Shown here piece after piece: positions 42,654-50,646 of a DNA stretch of 64,000 nucleotides. The stretch covers positions 1 through 64,000 of the forward strand of contig JALHMZ010000013.1 in the NCBI GenBank assembly GCA_022843785.1. The letters run 5' to 3'. Position numbers and translations under genes: made by a program. The notes beneath the pieces were generated by a model, which did not search any database, was not told the origin of the DNA, and was given only the letters and a program-made list of their open reading frames with translations. Origin of the DNA: Nitrospira sp. GTDB lineage: Bacteria > Nitrospirota > Nitrospiria > Nitrospirales > Nitrospiraceae. Positions within the stretch are counted from its first letter, which is position 1. Every line of letters begins with the position of its first letter.

Positions 42654-43454
42654 TCAGTCGAGCGCCAGTGTCAGGCATTTCGCTGAACCGCCGGATTTCA
42701 TGAATTCATCGAGAGGCACGGAATGGGTATGGTATCCCCTGGCTTGGAGCAGATGTTCGGTTGCGGGACATCCGGACGGCAGAACGACATGTTTCCCGAT
42801 GCAGACCGCATTGCACGCGAATTGTAACGCTTCACCTTCCGGGACGGGTAGTTGCCGGTCTTTCGGAACTCGCTGGACAATCGCGGACCGACCATAGGAA
42901 TCGAAGGCAGGAGGGAAATAGAGCAGGTCTCCTCCGCTCAATGGGCAGAAGCATGTATCGAGGTGGTAAAACCGGCTGTCGACAAGTTCGAGTGGGATAA
43001 TTTCTCGCTGGAATCGCTCGCTGAGATGGGGGAATGCACGGATGTCTGATCTCTGCCGATAGCCGCCGAACCAACAATCCGGAAAGCCCAGGAGGTCCCC
43101 GGCGCCTTCAAAGAACAATGCCTTCTCCAATGTCACCACGGCGTAGCCGTGCCCGCGAAACCAGGCTTCGAAGTATGCCTCCTCCCGTTGCCGTTCTGGA
43201 TAGCGGAAGCGGCTCACCACGGCCGTGCAGTCGACCACGACACCGGCATTGGCCGTAAACACCAGGTCTGGCAGTCCCGCAACCGGCGTCATCCGTTCAA
43301 GTGTCACCCCCAGATCCTGTTCAAAAACACGCATCAGACCATGCCACTGTTGAACGGCTCGTTCATGGTCCACCCGATTGCTGAGCCGCATCCAGGGGTT
43401 GATTTCATATTCGATTCCAAAATAGTCCGGAGGACAGACGAGGAGCCTGGTCAT
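42654..43454 (-). CDS. Arginine dihydrolase-type amidinohydrolase (ArgZ/AgrE N-terminal domain)
   Basis: The 266-residue product is about the size of the isolated ArgZ catalytic domain. It has LVCPPDYFGIEYEINPWM, VFTANAGVVV (Asn69), FFEGAGDLLGFPD, FYHLDTCFCPLSGGDLLYFPPAFDSY, FACNAVC and GGSAKCLTLALD with the nucleophile at Cys260. In cyanobacterial ArgZ the Asn in the TANAG stretch is reported to turn the deiminase fold into a dihydrolase giving ornithine, CO2 and two NH3. Here the domain is a separate protein, overlapping by 4 bp the gene for its usual C-terminal domain. The substrate has not been tested. Confidence 0.85.
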   Translation of the reverse strand: MTRLLVCPPDYFGIEYEINPWMRLSNRVDHERAVQQWHGLMRVFEQDLGVTLERMTPVAGLPDLVFTANAGVVVDCTAVVSRFRYPERQREEAYFEAWFRGHGYAVVTLEKALFFEGAGDLLGFPDCWFGGYRQRSDIRAFPHLSERFQREIIPLELVDSRFYHLDTCFCPLSGGDLLYFPPAFDSYGRSAIVQRVPKDRQLPVPEGEALQFACNAVCIGKHVVLPSGCPATEHLLQARGYHTHSVPLDEFMKSGGSAKCLTLALD

Positions 43455-44695
43455 ACAGACCTTCCCAGCAGTCTAGCCAGTTCCGAGAGAAACGACGCCG
43501 CATCCATGACGAGACCGACTGCTTGAAAGCTGCCGCGATCGGACAGTTTGATCGGCACAGAGGGGTTCACGTCTACACATACGGTCGGCACTGTGGCGGG
43601 CAAGAGATTCCCCGTGGCCACGGCATGCAACGTGGAGGCGACCAGCAGAGCCAACCCGACGCCGGGAATCGCCGCGCGCATGGCATTCTGCGCGAGAACG
43701 GAATCGGTGATTACGCCGGGGAGAGGGCCGTCATCGCGGATTGTTCCGGCCATGACCACCGGCACGTTCTGACGGACACAGGCTGCCATGATGCCTTGCT
43801 TCACCACCCCCGATGTGACTGCCGCCTCGATGCTTCCGATAGCACGGATTCTATTGATCGTTCGCAAATGATGTTCATGGCCATGTGGAACCGCGCGTCC
43901 GGCCGCCAGTCCATAGCCAAGCGATGTGCCGTACAGGTCTGCTTCCATATCGTGCGCCGCCAGGGCGTTGCCGCAGAATAGGAGATGAACGAATTCCTGT
44001 TCGATCAGCCAGGTCAAGGCATCTCGTCCGCCGGCATGAATGATCGCAGGCCCTCCCGCCAGCAACACTGTTGAATCCGTCTGTCCCTGCCTGTGCCGTT
44101 CCCGGAGTTGACGCATCCGGGAGGCGACATCGGTGATGATATGGTGATGGGGTCGCTCGGACGAGACCTGCGACTCCATGAATCCAAACACATCCCGCTC
44201 GCGTGGGCGCTGCAAGGGAGTGACCCGCACCCCGTCACGGCCGACCACGATCCGGCCTCCTTGGCGAACGTCTGCCATGGGGATGGATCTTGCCGTGGCC
44301 CCCTGTGCGTCCACGAGAATTCCGAGATCCATCTCGATCCGATCGACGTCGATCCACTGATCGTGAAGTCGGATCTGCGTGGGCAAATGGGTGGTGGCAT
44401 AGAAGTCATCGGGGAAAATGCCGTCGGCAGGGGCCTCGGCGGTTCGACAGTCCGCCTCACGTTCGGCGCAAGCACCATGCGGCTGAATCGCTTTGAGAAT
44501 GTCGTCCAAGAGTGTCGTCGATGATGCTCGGATGACGATGCGGGCGCGAGAAGGCTCTTCCCTTGTTGCTCCGATACGCACGTCTTCCAAGTTGAAGGCG
44601 CCACCCATCATCAGGATGATGTCCAGCACCTTCGCCAGAATCAGCGAATCGATAATGTGCCCGCTGATGAGGACGGTTTCTTGATGGAGGCTCAT
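43451..44695 (-). CDS. Ornithine cyclodeaminase of the TIGR00300/AgrE C-terminal type
   Basis: ATG 44695 follows AGGAGACGCC; a longer frame to 44884 has no ribosome site. The 414 residues begin with the regulatory LOR/SDH-like part (VLISGHIIDSLILAKVLDIILMMGGAF). The catalytic half has VLLAGGPAIIHAGGRDALTWLIEQEF, LFCGNALAAHDMEADLYGTSLGYGL, IRAIGSIEAAVTSGVVKQGIMAACV and VPTVCVDVNPSVPIKLSDRGSFQA. This family converts ornithine to proline and ammonia in archaea and, fused to ArgZ, in cyanobacteria. The two-gene set would degrade arginine to proline. It is encoded first, with the arginine dihydrolase gene overlapping its stop by ATGA. Confidence 0.85.
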   Translation of the reverse strand: MSLHQETVLISGHIIDSLILAKVLDIILMMGGAFNLEDVRIGATREEPSRARIVIRASSTTLLDDILKAIQPHGACAEREADCRTAEAPADGIFPDDFYATTHLPTQIRLHDQWIDVDRIEMDLGILVDAQGATARSIPMADVRQGGRIVVGRDGVRVTPLQRPRERDVFGFMESQVSSERPHHHIITDVASRMRQLRERHRQGQTDSTVLLAGGPAIIHAGGRDALTWLIEQEFVHLLFCGNALAAHDMEADLYGTSLGYGLAAGRAVPHGHEHHLRTINRIRAIGSIEAAVTSGVVKQGIMAACVRQNVPVVMAGTIRDDGPLPGVITDSVLAQNAMRAAIPGVGLALLVASTLHAVATGNLLPATVPTVCVDVNPSVPIKLSDRGSFQAVGLVMDAASFLSELARLLGRSV

Positions 44696-44787
44696 GGCGT
44701 CTCCTGGGGATACCTCACTGATTCTATCAGTGAATGGACGGAGACCACAGAGACATTGTAAATCGTGACAGGAGTGATGTGCCCGGT

Positions 44788-45822
44788 TCAGCTGGTTTTC
44801 ATCAATTCGCGCAATACACTCGTGGCATAGGCGCCGGGCGGGAGTGCAAAGGCCAGAGTGAGGACCGAACCATTCAGTGACCATTCCAGTTCCGCCAACG
44901 GGATCCGTAACGCACGGCGTTCGCCACGGAAGCCGCAGGCTTTTCCTGCTGCGATCAGGGCATCTCGTGTCGTTCCCGCTTCCGCGATGACGGCCTCTTC
45001 AATCTTGCCGGGCTCGCCATCGGCCCATGACGCCCGTGAACCGAAGAGGATTCCCGTCGGGCTGATTTCAAAACGATCGGCGCGAGGCTGCTCTTGATCG
45101 GCGTCTTCAACTTGAAAACAGGCCCCGTTGTCCGACTTCATTGCCCAGTCACCGGTGAGCACACGATCGATACGGTCGATACGACGGGCCAGCATGCGGT
45201 TGAAGAGAAATGATTGGTACGTATTCAGATACCAGATGCGTTTGGCCCGACCCATTTTCTCGCGTCGCCGCGGATCGGTCAGCAAGGCGGCGCCGATCTG
45301 ATAGTTATCCCCACTTTTGCCCTGCCGCTGGGGGCCGAAGTAGTTGGGCACGCCGCGCGCACCGAGTCGATCAAGCACAGCGGGCACCGCCTCAGCGGCC
45401 TGGGCGGCAACGTCGCGGATGACGAGGCGAAAGTGGTTTCCGGCATGGTGACCAGTGCGCAATCGATTGCGATGGCGAGCCAGGACTTCGACAGACAACA
45501 GCTGTTCATCGGCCTTCAGCTGCGACACCTGCTGAGGCGTGATTCCTTGCAGCGAGATCATTTGAGTGGTGATTGCGCGGGCGTCTTTTAACCCGGCGAC
45601 TCCGATGGCCTGCGCCTTCATGCCGAGTGTCGACGAAAGGCGGCGGACGAGGTCCGGCGTCGAAAGTCCCCGTTTGGTGATCTTCACATAGAGATGCTCG
45701 CCTTCCCCGCAGGGCAGATAGAGCGGGCGTTCCTCCACCTGAAAGTCTTCCGGCGTCGCGCGGATCTGTCCGCCGATGCCTGGGATGTCGTTTGTCAGAA
45801 AAGGGTCGATCGATGGTTCCAC
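44788..45822 (-). CDS. truD: tRNA pseudouridine(13) synthase TruD
   Basis: The 344 residues carry the TruD signature: GIGGQIRATPEDFQVEERP at the start, GVAGLKDARAITTQMISL with the catalytic Asp in LKDA, HAGNHFRLVIRDV, GVPNYFGPQRQGKSGDNYQIG and YLNTYQSFLFNRML. It isomerises U13 of tRNA and in some bacteria other RNA uridines. It is monocistronic and divergent from the phosphoesterase gene, with an AT-rich shared promoter region of about 110 bp. Confidence 0.94.
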   Translation of the reverse strand: MEPSIDPFLTNDIPGIGGQIRATPEDFQVEERPLYLPCGEGEHLYVKITKRGLSTPDLVRRLSSTLGMKAQAIGVAGLKDARAITTQMISLQGITPQQVSQLKADEQLLSVEVLARHRNRLRTGHHAGNHFRLVIRDVAAQAAEAVPAVLDRLGARGVPNYFGPQRQGKSGDNYQIGAALLTDPRRREKMGRAKRIWYLNTYQSFLFNRMLARRIDRIDRVLTGDWAMKSDNGACFQVEDADQEQPRADRFEISPTGILFGSRASWADGEPGKIEEAVIAEAGTTRDALIAAGKACGFRGERRALRIPLAELEWSLNGSVLTLAFALPPGAYATSVLRELMKTS

Positions 45823-45934
45823 GCGGTACTCCCTAGCTAAATAGTCAGGATGCCGTTCAACTGTCCATTAATTTTTGGCAAATAAGCCCATGCTATACTT
45901 TTTCTATCCGATTCGGGAGGGGCGAGAGAACCGC

Positions 45935-46801
45935 ATGGATCACGGAATGAGCGTACGTCAGAGATTATCATGGCCTGACCGCGTGCGATCCTCCGTCGGT
46001 GCTTGTCTGAGCGAGCCACTCTATAGACTGTTCAGCCTCGTCCCACAGTGGGAGTTTGGTCTGTCCGACCACGAGGTAACCCGGCATACCCATGTACATG
46101 GGCCGTTGGCAGGTCACCGCGCCGTCCATTTGACCGATTTGCATCTGGACATCTATTACCCTCGTCATGATCGCATTGTGGACACCGTGAGGGCGCTTCA
46201 GCCCGATTGGATTTTCATCACGGGCGACTTGCTTAATGTGCCTGAAGGGCTCCCTCATCTCTTTCGATTTCTTGCGCGCCTGCGGGAAACCGCGCCGGTC
46301 TTTGTGACATTGGGCAATCACGATCACTATAGCGGCGTGCTGGTGACCGACTATGCCGAACTGGCCGATCGGCATAAAATAACATTACTGGTGAATCAAA
46401 GTGTTTTTGTCTCAACGGCACAAGGCGAGTTGGCGATCGTCGGTGTCGATGATCCGTCGCTGCACCGTGCCGACCTTCACTGTGTCCCTCCTCAGGCCGA
46501 CCATCGCTTCACCCTGTTATTGGCACATGCGCCGAATATCCTCGATCAAGTGAAGGCGCATCATGCTATCGATTTGATCCTGTGCGGGCATAGCCACGGA
46601 GGACAGTGGCGGGTGCCGGGCATCCCGACGTTCTGGCTGCCTCCCGGATGCAATGGCCGGGTGGCCGGCCGGTATGAGTTGGGCGAACACACCCTCTACA
46701 TCAATCGGGGACTCGGCTGGTCGTTTCTCCCGTTCCGCTTGAACTGCCTGCCCGAGATCGCTCTGATTGAGTGGATTGAGGAGCGGAGTCAGGCCGCCTA
46801 A
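45935..46801 (+). CDS. Calcineurin-like metallophosphoesterase
   Basis: I start at ATG 45935, with GAGAG upstream; in-frame starts at 45890 (ATG) and 45875 (TTG) exist. The 288-residue product has all metal-site blocks: VHLTDLHLD, IFITGDLLN, VTLGNHDHYSG, LLLAHAPN and LILCGHSHGGQ. There is no clear membrane segment. The best match is to the YaeI/YkuE group acting on phosphodiesters or lipid A precursors, but substrate is undetermined. It is divergent from truD. Confidence 0.88.
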   Translation: MDHGMSVRQRLSWPDRVRSSVGACLSEPLYRLFSLVPQWEFGLSDHEVTRHTHVHGPLAGHRAVHLTDLHLDIYYPRHDRIVDTVRALQPDWIFITGDLLNVPEGLPHLFRFLARLRETAPVFVTLGNHDHYSGVLVTDYAELADRHKITLLVNQSVFVSTAQGELAIVGVDDPSLHRADLHCVPPQADHRFTLLLAHAPNILDQVKAHHAIDLILCGHSHGGQWRVPGIPTFWLPPGCNGRVAGRYELGEHTLYINRGLGWSFLPFRLNCLPEIALIEWIEERSQAA

Positions 46802-46813
46802 GGGGACGGCCTA

Positions 46814-47449
46814 TCAGTCACGCATGCGTTCCAGCGCCTCCTTTGCTCGGCTTCTCACGGTTTGGTCCCAATCATGTTCCATTACCGTCTTCAATGGTTC
46901 CCGTGCTTCGGTTGCCCGCAGTCTTCCCAGTCCCAACGCCGCGCAGGCGCGTACGTAGGCATGGTCGTCTTTCAGTGCCTTCACCAGAAGTGGCGCTACT
47001 GACTGATCTTGCAACACACCCAGATGACTGGCTGCCATGCCTCTGACGCGGTGTTGCTTGTCCTCCACGGCGTGGCCAAGCGTCATGACCCACAGATCTT
47101 TCAAGGCCGGTGCGATCTCTTCGAGTCCGTCAAGCTGGTACGCATTGCATTCGATGAGGGCAAACGACAGGTCCAATTTCTTTTCCTGTGCCGTTTCACG
47201 CTGGAAGGCCCCAATGAGCCGATTCCGTTCCCGGCGCGCCGCCGTGCGTCGCCGGATCTTTACAGCCACGGCCAGGATTATTGCCGTAACGGCCGCTCCT
47301 CCGGCGGCGATAGGCAGAGCCTGATCGATGACATAGTCTTGGGTTTCTGCAGGTAGCCGTTTCCAAATCCACACGCCAGCCACGATAAATCCGACCAGAA
47401 TGACGATCGCCGTTGGAGAGAACTGCCCTTGTTCGTGATGGTCCCTCAT
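46814..47449 (-). CDS. Membrane-anchored HEAT-repeat protein
   Basis: The 211 residues have two hydrophobic segments (about 11-30 and 44-64), a basic cytoplasmic stretch (VKIRRRTAARRERNRLIG), then HEAT repeats: RVRGMAASHLGVLQDQSVAPLLVKAL, YVRACAALGLGRLRATEAREPLKTVM, TVRSRAKEALERM. It is one of three HEAT-like genes in this window. It is divergent from the MarR gene, with a REP-like hairpin between. Function is unknown. Confidence 0.8.
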   Translation of the reverse strand: MRDHHEQGQFSPTAIVILVGFIVAGVWIWKRLPAETQDYVIDQALPIAAGGAAVTAIILAVAVKIRRRTAARRERNRLIGAFQRETAQEKKLDLSFALIECNAYQLDGLEEIAPALKDLWVMTLGHAVEDKQHRVRGMAASHLGVLQDQSVAPLLVKALKDDHAYVRACAALGLGRLRATEAREPLKTVMEHDWDQTVRSRAKEALERMRD

Positions 47450-47493
47450 GGGAACAGGATCTTACGGGTGCGATCGAGCAGCCGTCAACGAAC

Positions 47494-47522
47494 CCTTCGA
47501 CAAGCTCAGGGCAGGTCGAAGG
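47494..47522. repeat. REP-like hairpin
   Basis: CCTTCGAC (47494-47501) and GTCGAAGG (47515-47522) form a perfect 8-bp stem; the loop reads AAGCTCAGGGCAG. Motifs containing CTTCGACAAGCTCAGG are, from memory, widely repeated in some environmental genomes. Translated frames through it give STSSGQ or FDKLRAG peptides. Confidence 0.65.
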
Positions 47523-47582
47523 CGAGTTCAGAGCGGTTTGTCTTGCCTTGACGATTCATCTGCTTCCCACTATTCTCCGTTC

Positions 47583-48035
47583 ATGGAAGTGCCCCACCTG
47601 AAGGACGACCCCTACCTCAAGCTCGTTCGGCCATTGGTCGAGGCGTATCTGGCCTTCTGGCGTACAGGCAGCCGGCACATCAAATCCATGCGGTTGACCC
47701 CGTCTCAATTCGATGTGCTTGTTACGCTGGGCGATACCGACGGCATGACCTGTTCTGACTTATCAGAGCAAACCCTTGTGACCAAAGGTACGTTGACTGG
47801 AGTCCTGGACCGCCTGGTGTCAAAGGGGCTGATCAGGCGAGAGACGATACGCGGGGATCGCCGCTATACAAAAGTATCGTTGACTGCAAAGGGTGATGAG
47901 CTCTTTCGGAAGACATTTACCGAGCATGTCGGATTTATCCGACCATTCTTCGAACGGGCTTTGAGTCCCCAAGAAGTGGAGCAGGCAGGCAGGTTGCTGC
48001 TTCGGCTTCGGGACAGTTTTCGGCAAGAAGGCTGA
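47583..48035 (+). CDS. MarR-family transcriptional regulator
   Basis: I start at ATG 47583, past the REP-like hairpin; the open frame upstream includes that repeat. The 150 residues have a winged helix: LTPSQFDVLVTLGDTDGMTCSDLSEQTLVTKGTLTGVLDRLVSKGLIRRETIRGDRRYTKVSLTAKG, with the recognition helix KGTLTGVLDRLVSKG and the D/R-x-x-x wing. Flanking helices form the dimer. MarR proteins sense phenolics or stress; the target is unknown. It may share a transcript with the MBL gene 53 bp downstream. Confidence 0.9.
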   Translation: MEVPHLKDDPYLKLVRPLVEAYLAFWRTGSRHIKSMRLTPSQFDVLVTLGDTDGMTCSDLSEQTLVTKGTLTGVLDRLVSKGLIRRETIRGDRRYTKVSLTAKGDELFRKTFTEHVGFIRPFFERALSPQEVEQAGRLLLRLRDSFRQEG

Positions 48036-48088
48036 GGCGAAGACTGCCGTTCCGAGTCATCTTTCTCTCGGCAAGACCCGGCTGAACT

Positions 48089-48844
48089 ATGAAACTGACG
48101 ATTCTCGGCTCCGGCACCAATGTTCATCCCACCCGCGCTGCCGCCGGCTATCTGGTGCAGACGGATCAGACTCTCCTGCTGGATTTCGGCCCGCGCACGT
48201 TGATGAATCTGATCAAGACCGGTGTGGACCGCCATCAGATCACGCACGTCCTCTTTTCCCACTTTCACGCGGACCATTTTTCAGATTTCATCACGTTTTT
48301 CTTCGATGCGATGATTTTCACGAAGTACCAAGGCGGGAAGCGTCCGCCGCTCACCGTCATCGGCCCGCCCGGGACAAGAAGTCTCTTCAAGGTCCTGTTC
48401 GCGACACTCCCAGGCTTTAGCCGCGCGCCATTCGGTGTGACGTTAAAGGAAGTCGATGACCGCCCATTTTGGATCGGTCGTACGAAAGTTCTTCCACGAA
48501 GGGTGACCCATAGTCCTCGCCTGCATTGTTTGGGGTACAGGTTGGAGTATGGCGGAAAGGCGCTCGCCTATTCAGGAGACTCACAATATTGCACCAGCCT
48601 TGTGCGTCTCTGTGGAGATGCCGATCTTGCCGTGCTGGACTGTTCGTTTCCAGCCAATCGACCGGGCCCCGTCCATTTGCATGCCGGACAGTGCGGGCAG
48701 GTGGCTCACGAGGCAGCGGTCGGCCAACTCATCCTGTCGCACTTCTATCCGATTGCAGACCGGTACGATGTGAAAGCTCAAGCAGGGGAACGGTATAAGG
48801 GAAGAGTCAAGAAGGGGAGAGACTTGCTGACGGTGGAGCTGTAG
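48089..48844 (+). CDS. MBL-fold metallo-hydrolase, RNase Z-like
   Basis: The 251-residue protein opens MKLTILGSGTNVHPTRAAAGYLV and has the zinc motif HVLFSHFHADHFSD (His-x-His-x-Asp-His, about residues 56-61). The third ligand region is RRVTHSPRLHCLGYRLE, the Asp in AYSGDSQY and the last His in LILSHFYPIADRY. The layout matches RNase Z/ElaC-like phosphodiesterases, though it lacks an obvious exosite arm. Catalysis is likely two-zinc. It follows the MarR gene on the same strand. Confidence 0.88.
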   Translation: MKLTILGSGTNVHPTRAAAGYLVQTDQTLLLDFGPRTLMNLIKTGVDRHQITHVLFSHFHADHFSDFITFFFDAMIFTKYQGGKRPPLTVIGPPGTRSLFKVLFATLPGFSRAPFGVTLKEVDDRPFWIGRTKVLPRRVTHSPRLHCLGYRLEYGGKALAYSGDSQYCTSLVRLCGDADLAVLDCSFPANRPGPVHLHAGQCGQVAHEAAVGQLILSHFYPIADRYDVKAQAGERYKGRVKKGRDLLTVEL

Positions 48845-48846
48845 GA

Positions 48847-49707
48847 CTAGAGCCCTTCTTCGCGAGGCTCTCCGCCCAGGACTTCAATAAACCTGGTCAG
48901 GCGGGATGTCTTGATTGGCTCATCCAACTTCGCGTAAATCGAGAGCAGATTCTTCACCATACGGGACAGGATCGCGCGAACCGGGCTCGGTTGCAGGTAC
49001 TTGTCGTCGAACCCATACCCGGCTTCCGTCAAAAACCGCGCGCAGTTCTTCTCGGTCAATAGCGCGCCGCCGTTAAAGCAATCGATGAAAATTTTATAAC
49101 GATCGGATTCGTACTTCACCAGGAAATGCCCGGGCATTCCGATGCCGAACAGCGGGAGACCCAGACGCTGTCCGATGAGCAGATAGACCACCGACAGGCT
49201 GATCGGAATGCCGACCCGACGGTCGATGACACAATTGAGATAGCTGTTTTCGACTTCATAGTAGTTCTTGGTGTTGCCCTTGAATCCCTGCTCGGTAAAC
49301 ACATAACGATTGAGGGCGTTGACGGTCTCTTCCCCGGAGGCGCGAAGGCCGATGCGGGCTCGCACTTCCTGCGCCATGGTATCCAGCCGACCTTGATAGC
49401 TGGATACGTCCAGGGCTGCATAGGCGTGGCGGGCGATCAAGAAGGCCCCGGTTTCAAGGCTCATGGCCTTGTCCGGAAGCGCCGACAGTTCGACCAGTTC
49501 CTCTTCCAACTTGCCCCAGCGGATTTCTTCGAGGACGGATGCAATCCGATCGGCCATCTCCGGCTGTTCGATTTCAGCCTCTTGCAGGAGCGGAACCGCG
49601 GCGGGCCCGATTGTAATCAACCTCCCGCTGATGGTGCGGACGATTCGGTCGTCTTCATCGGAGAGCAGGCGAATCAGCGCGCGGATTTGACCTTCTGGAA
49701 TGACCAT
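48847..49707 (-). CDS. SirB1-like transglutaminase-family protein
   Basis: From ATG 49707, the product has 286 residues; the open frame to 49761 lies in repeat DNA. The N-terminal part is HEAT-like (EIEQPEMADRIASVLEEIRW). The C-terminal domain is SirB1/PF13369-like: ETVNALNRYVFTEQGFKGNTKNYYEVENSYLNCVIDRRVGIPISLSVVYLLIGQRLGLPLFGIGMPGHFLVKYE. The conserved family Cys (about residue 164) and His (HFLVKY) are present. Some members were annotated as virulence regulators, but the biochemical role is unknown. It begins a minus-strand group after the ABC permease. Confidence 0.85.
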   Translation of the reverse strand: MVIPEGQIRALIRLLSDEDDRIVRTISGRLITIGPAAVPLLQEAEIEQPEMADRIASVLEEIRWGKLEEELVELSALPDKAMSLETGAFLIARHAYAALDVSSYQGRLDTMAQEVRARIGLRASGEETVNALNRYVFTEQGFKGNTKNYYEVENSYLNCVIDRRVGIPISLSVVYLLIGQRLGLPLFGIGMPGHFLVKYESDRYKIFIDCFNGGALLTEKNCARFLTEAGYGFDDKYLQPSPVRAILSRMVKNLLSIYAKLDEPIKTSRLTRFIEVLGGEPREEGL

Positions 49708-49717
49708 GACTCTTCTT

Positions 49718-49747
49718 CGTATCTCGTTGTGCGATTCCCGTATCTCG
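49718..49747. repeat. Intergenic copies of CGTATCTCG
   Basis: CGTATCTCG occurs at 49718-49726 and 49739-49747, 21 bp apart, upstream of the SirB1-like gene. This is the same word as in the 23.7 and 39.3 kb spacers. Confidence 0.6.
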
Positions 49748-49776
49748 CACGCGAACGACACGTCACATATTGTCTC

Positions 49777-50556
49777 TCAGCCCATGGCCCGACGGAAGGC
49801 TTTGGCCCCGCCGTACAGACACAGTGCATCAAAGGCCAGCATGACCAGCACCACCATGCCAACGTGCGGCAAGGCCTCGCTCCATCCGGAGAGAATCAAC
49901 GGCCGCACCGCATCGATGGCCCATGTCATGGGATTGAACTGGGCGAGAAAACTCATCCATCCCGGCATGGCCGCCAGCGGCACGAGTGCTGAGCTCAGGA
50001 AAATCATCGGCAGGGACAAGAACCCCAACACGGAGAAGAAATCGCCGTGGCTTTTGACGGAAAAGGCCATGGCCATCGAAATGGCGGTCAATCCGACACC
50101 GAACATCATGCCGATCAGGAGAATTGTTGCGATGCCGAGCAAGCCGGTAGCCGGGTGGACGCCGAAGAGGAACGCGACGCCGAGGATGACGAGCACTTGC
50201 AGCGACGTGATCGTCATGACGAAAATAAACCGGCTCAAAATGACGGAGCTGCGATGGATCGGCGTCGACATGAGGCGTTCGAGAAAGCCGTTCTCTTTGT
50301 CGAACAGCAGATCCACGCCGCCGGCCAATCCATTGTTGAGCACAGTCATCACGACGACCCCGGCCGCCAGAAAGCTGATGTAATTCGGCGCCTGGGTCAC
50401 CTGCGAATCCGCAGCCCGCTGAAACAGATTGCCGAAAAAGATCAGCCAGAACAGCATCGGCTGCACCAGCGTGAACAGCATACTGAATTTCTCGCGGCTC
50501 AGCCGGAGAACCCACCGCATCGTCAACGCACGGATTTCCTGCCAATAGTTTTTCAT
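49777..50556 (-). CDS. ABC-2 type transporter permease
   Basis: The 259 residues have six hydrophobic segments in the DrrB/NodJ pattern: FTLVQPMLFWLIFFGNLFQRA at the N-terminus, YISFLAAGVVVMTVLNNGLAGGVDLLFDKENGFLERLMSTPIHRSSVILSR, IFLSSALVPLAAMPGWMSFLAQFNPMTWAIDAVRPLI, the late family signature. It pairs with the ATPase gene 90 bp upstream in an exporter of unknown substrate. Direct word repeats (GTGAAGCG) fill the gap between them. Confidence 0.9.
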   Translation of the reverse strand: MKNYWQEIRALTMRWVLRLSREKFSMLFTLVQPMLFWLIFFGNLFQRAADSQVTQAPNYISFLAAGVVVMTVLNNGLAGGVDLLFDKENGFLERLMSTPIHRSSVILSRFIFVMTITSLQVLVILGVAFLFGVHPATGLLGIATILLIGMMFGVGLTAISMAMAFSVKSHGDFFSVLGFLSLPMIFLSSALVPLAAMPGWMSFLAQFNPMTWAIDAVRPLILSGWSEALPHVGMVVLVMLAFDALCLYGGAKAFRRAMG

Positions 50557-50559
50557 GAC

Positions 50560-50588
50560 GTGAAGCGTGAAGCGTGAAACGTGAAGCG
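50560..50588. repeat. Tandem GTGAAGCG words between ABC transporter genes
   Basis: GTGAAGCG occurs at 50560-50567, 50567-50574 and 50581-50588, with a variant GTGAAACG between. The octamer also occurs in the 23.7 and 39.3 kb spacers. It lies upstream of the permease start and inside the presumed operon. Confidence 0.7.
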
Positions 50589-50646
50589 AGGGCCCCAGGG
50601 AGCATAGCCCTCTGGAGTCTTTCGAATGACGTGTGACGCCTGACGG

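Noticed and set aside
44696..44884. Longer N-terminus for the ornithine cyclodeaminase-like gene
   Set aside because: ATG 44695 has a strong AGGAG site and matches the family start; the extra residues are Cys/His-rich and unlike the family.
47448..47582. Longer N-terminus of the MarR regulator
   Set aside because: It would translate the REP-like hairpin (FDKLRAG) and has no ribosome site; the MarR fold starts after 47583.
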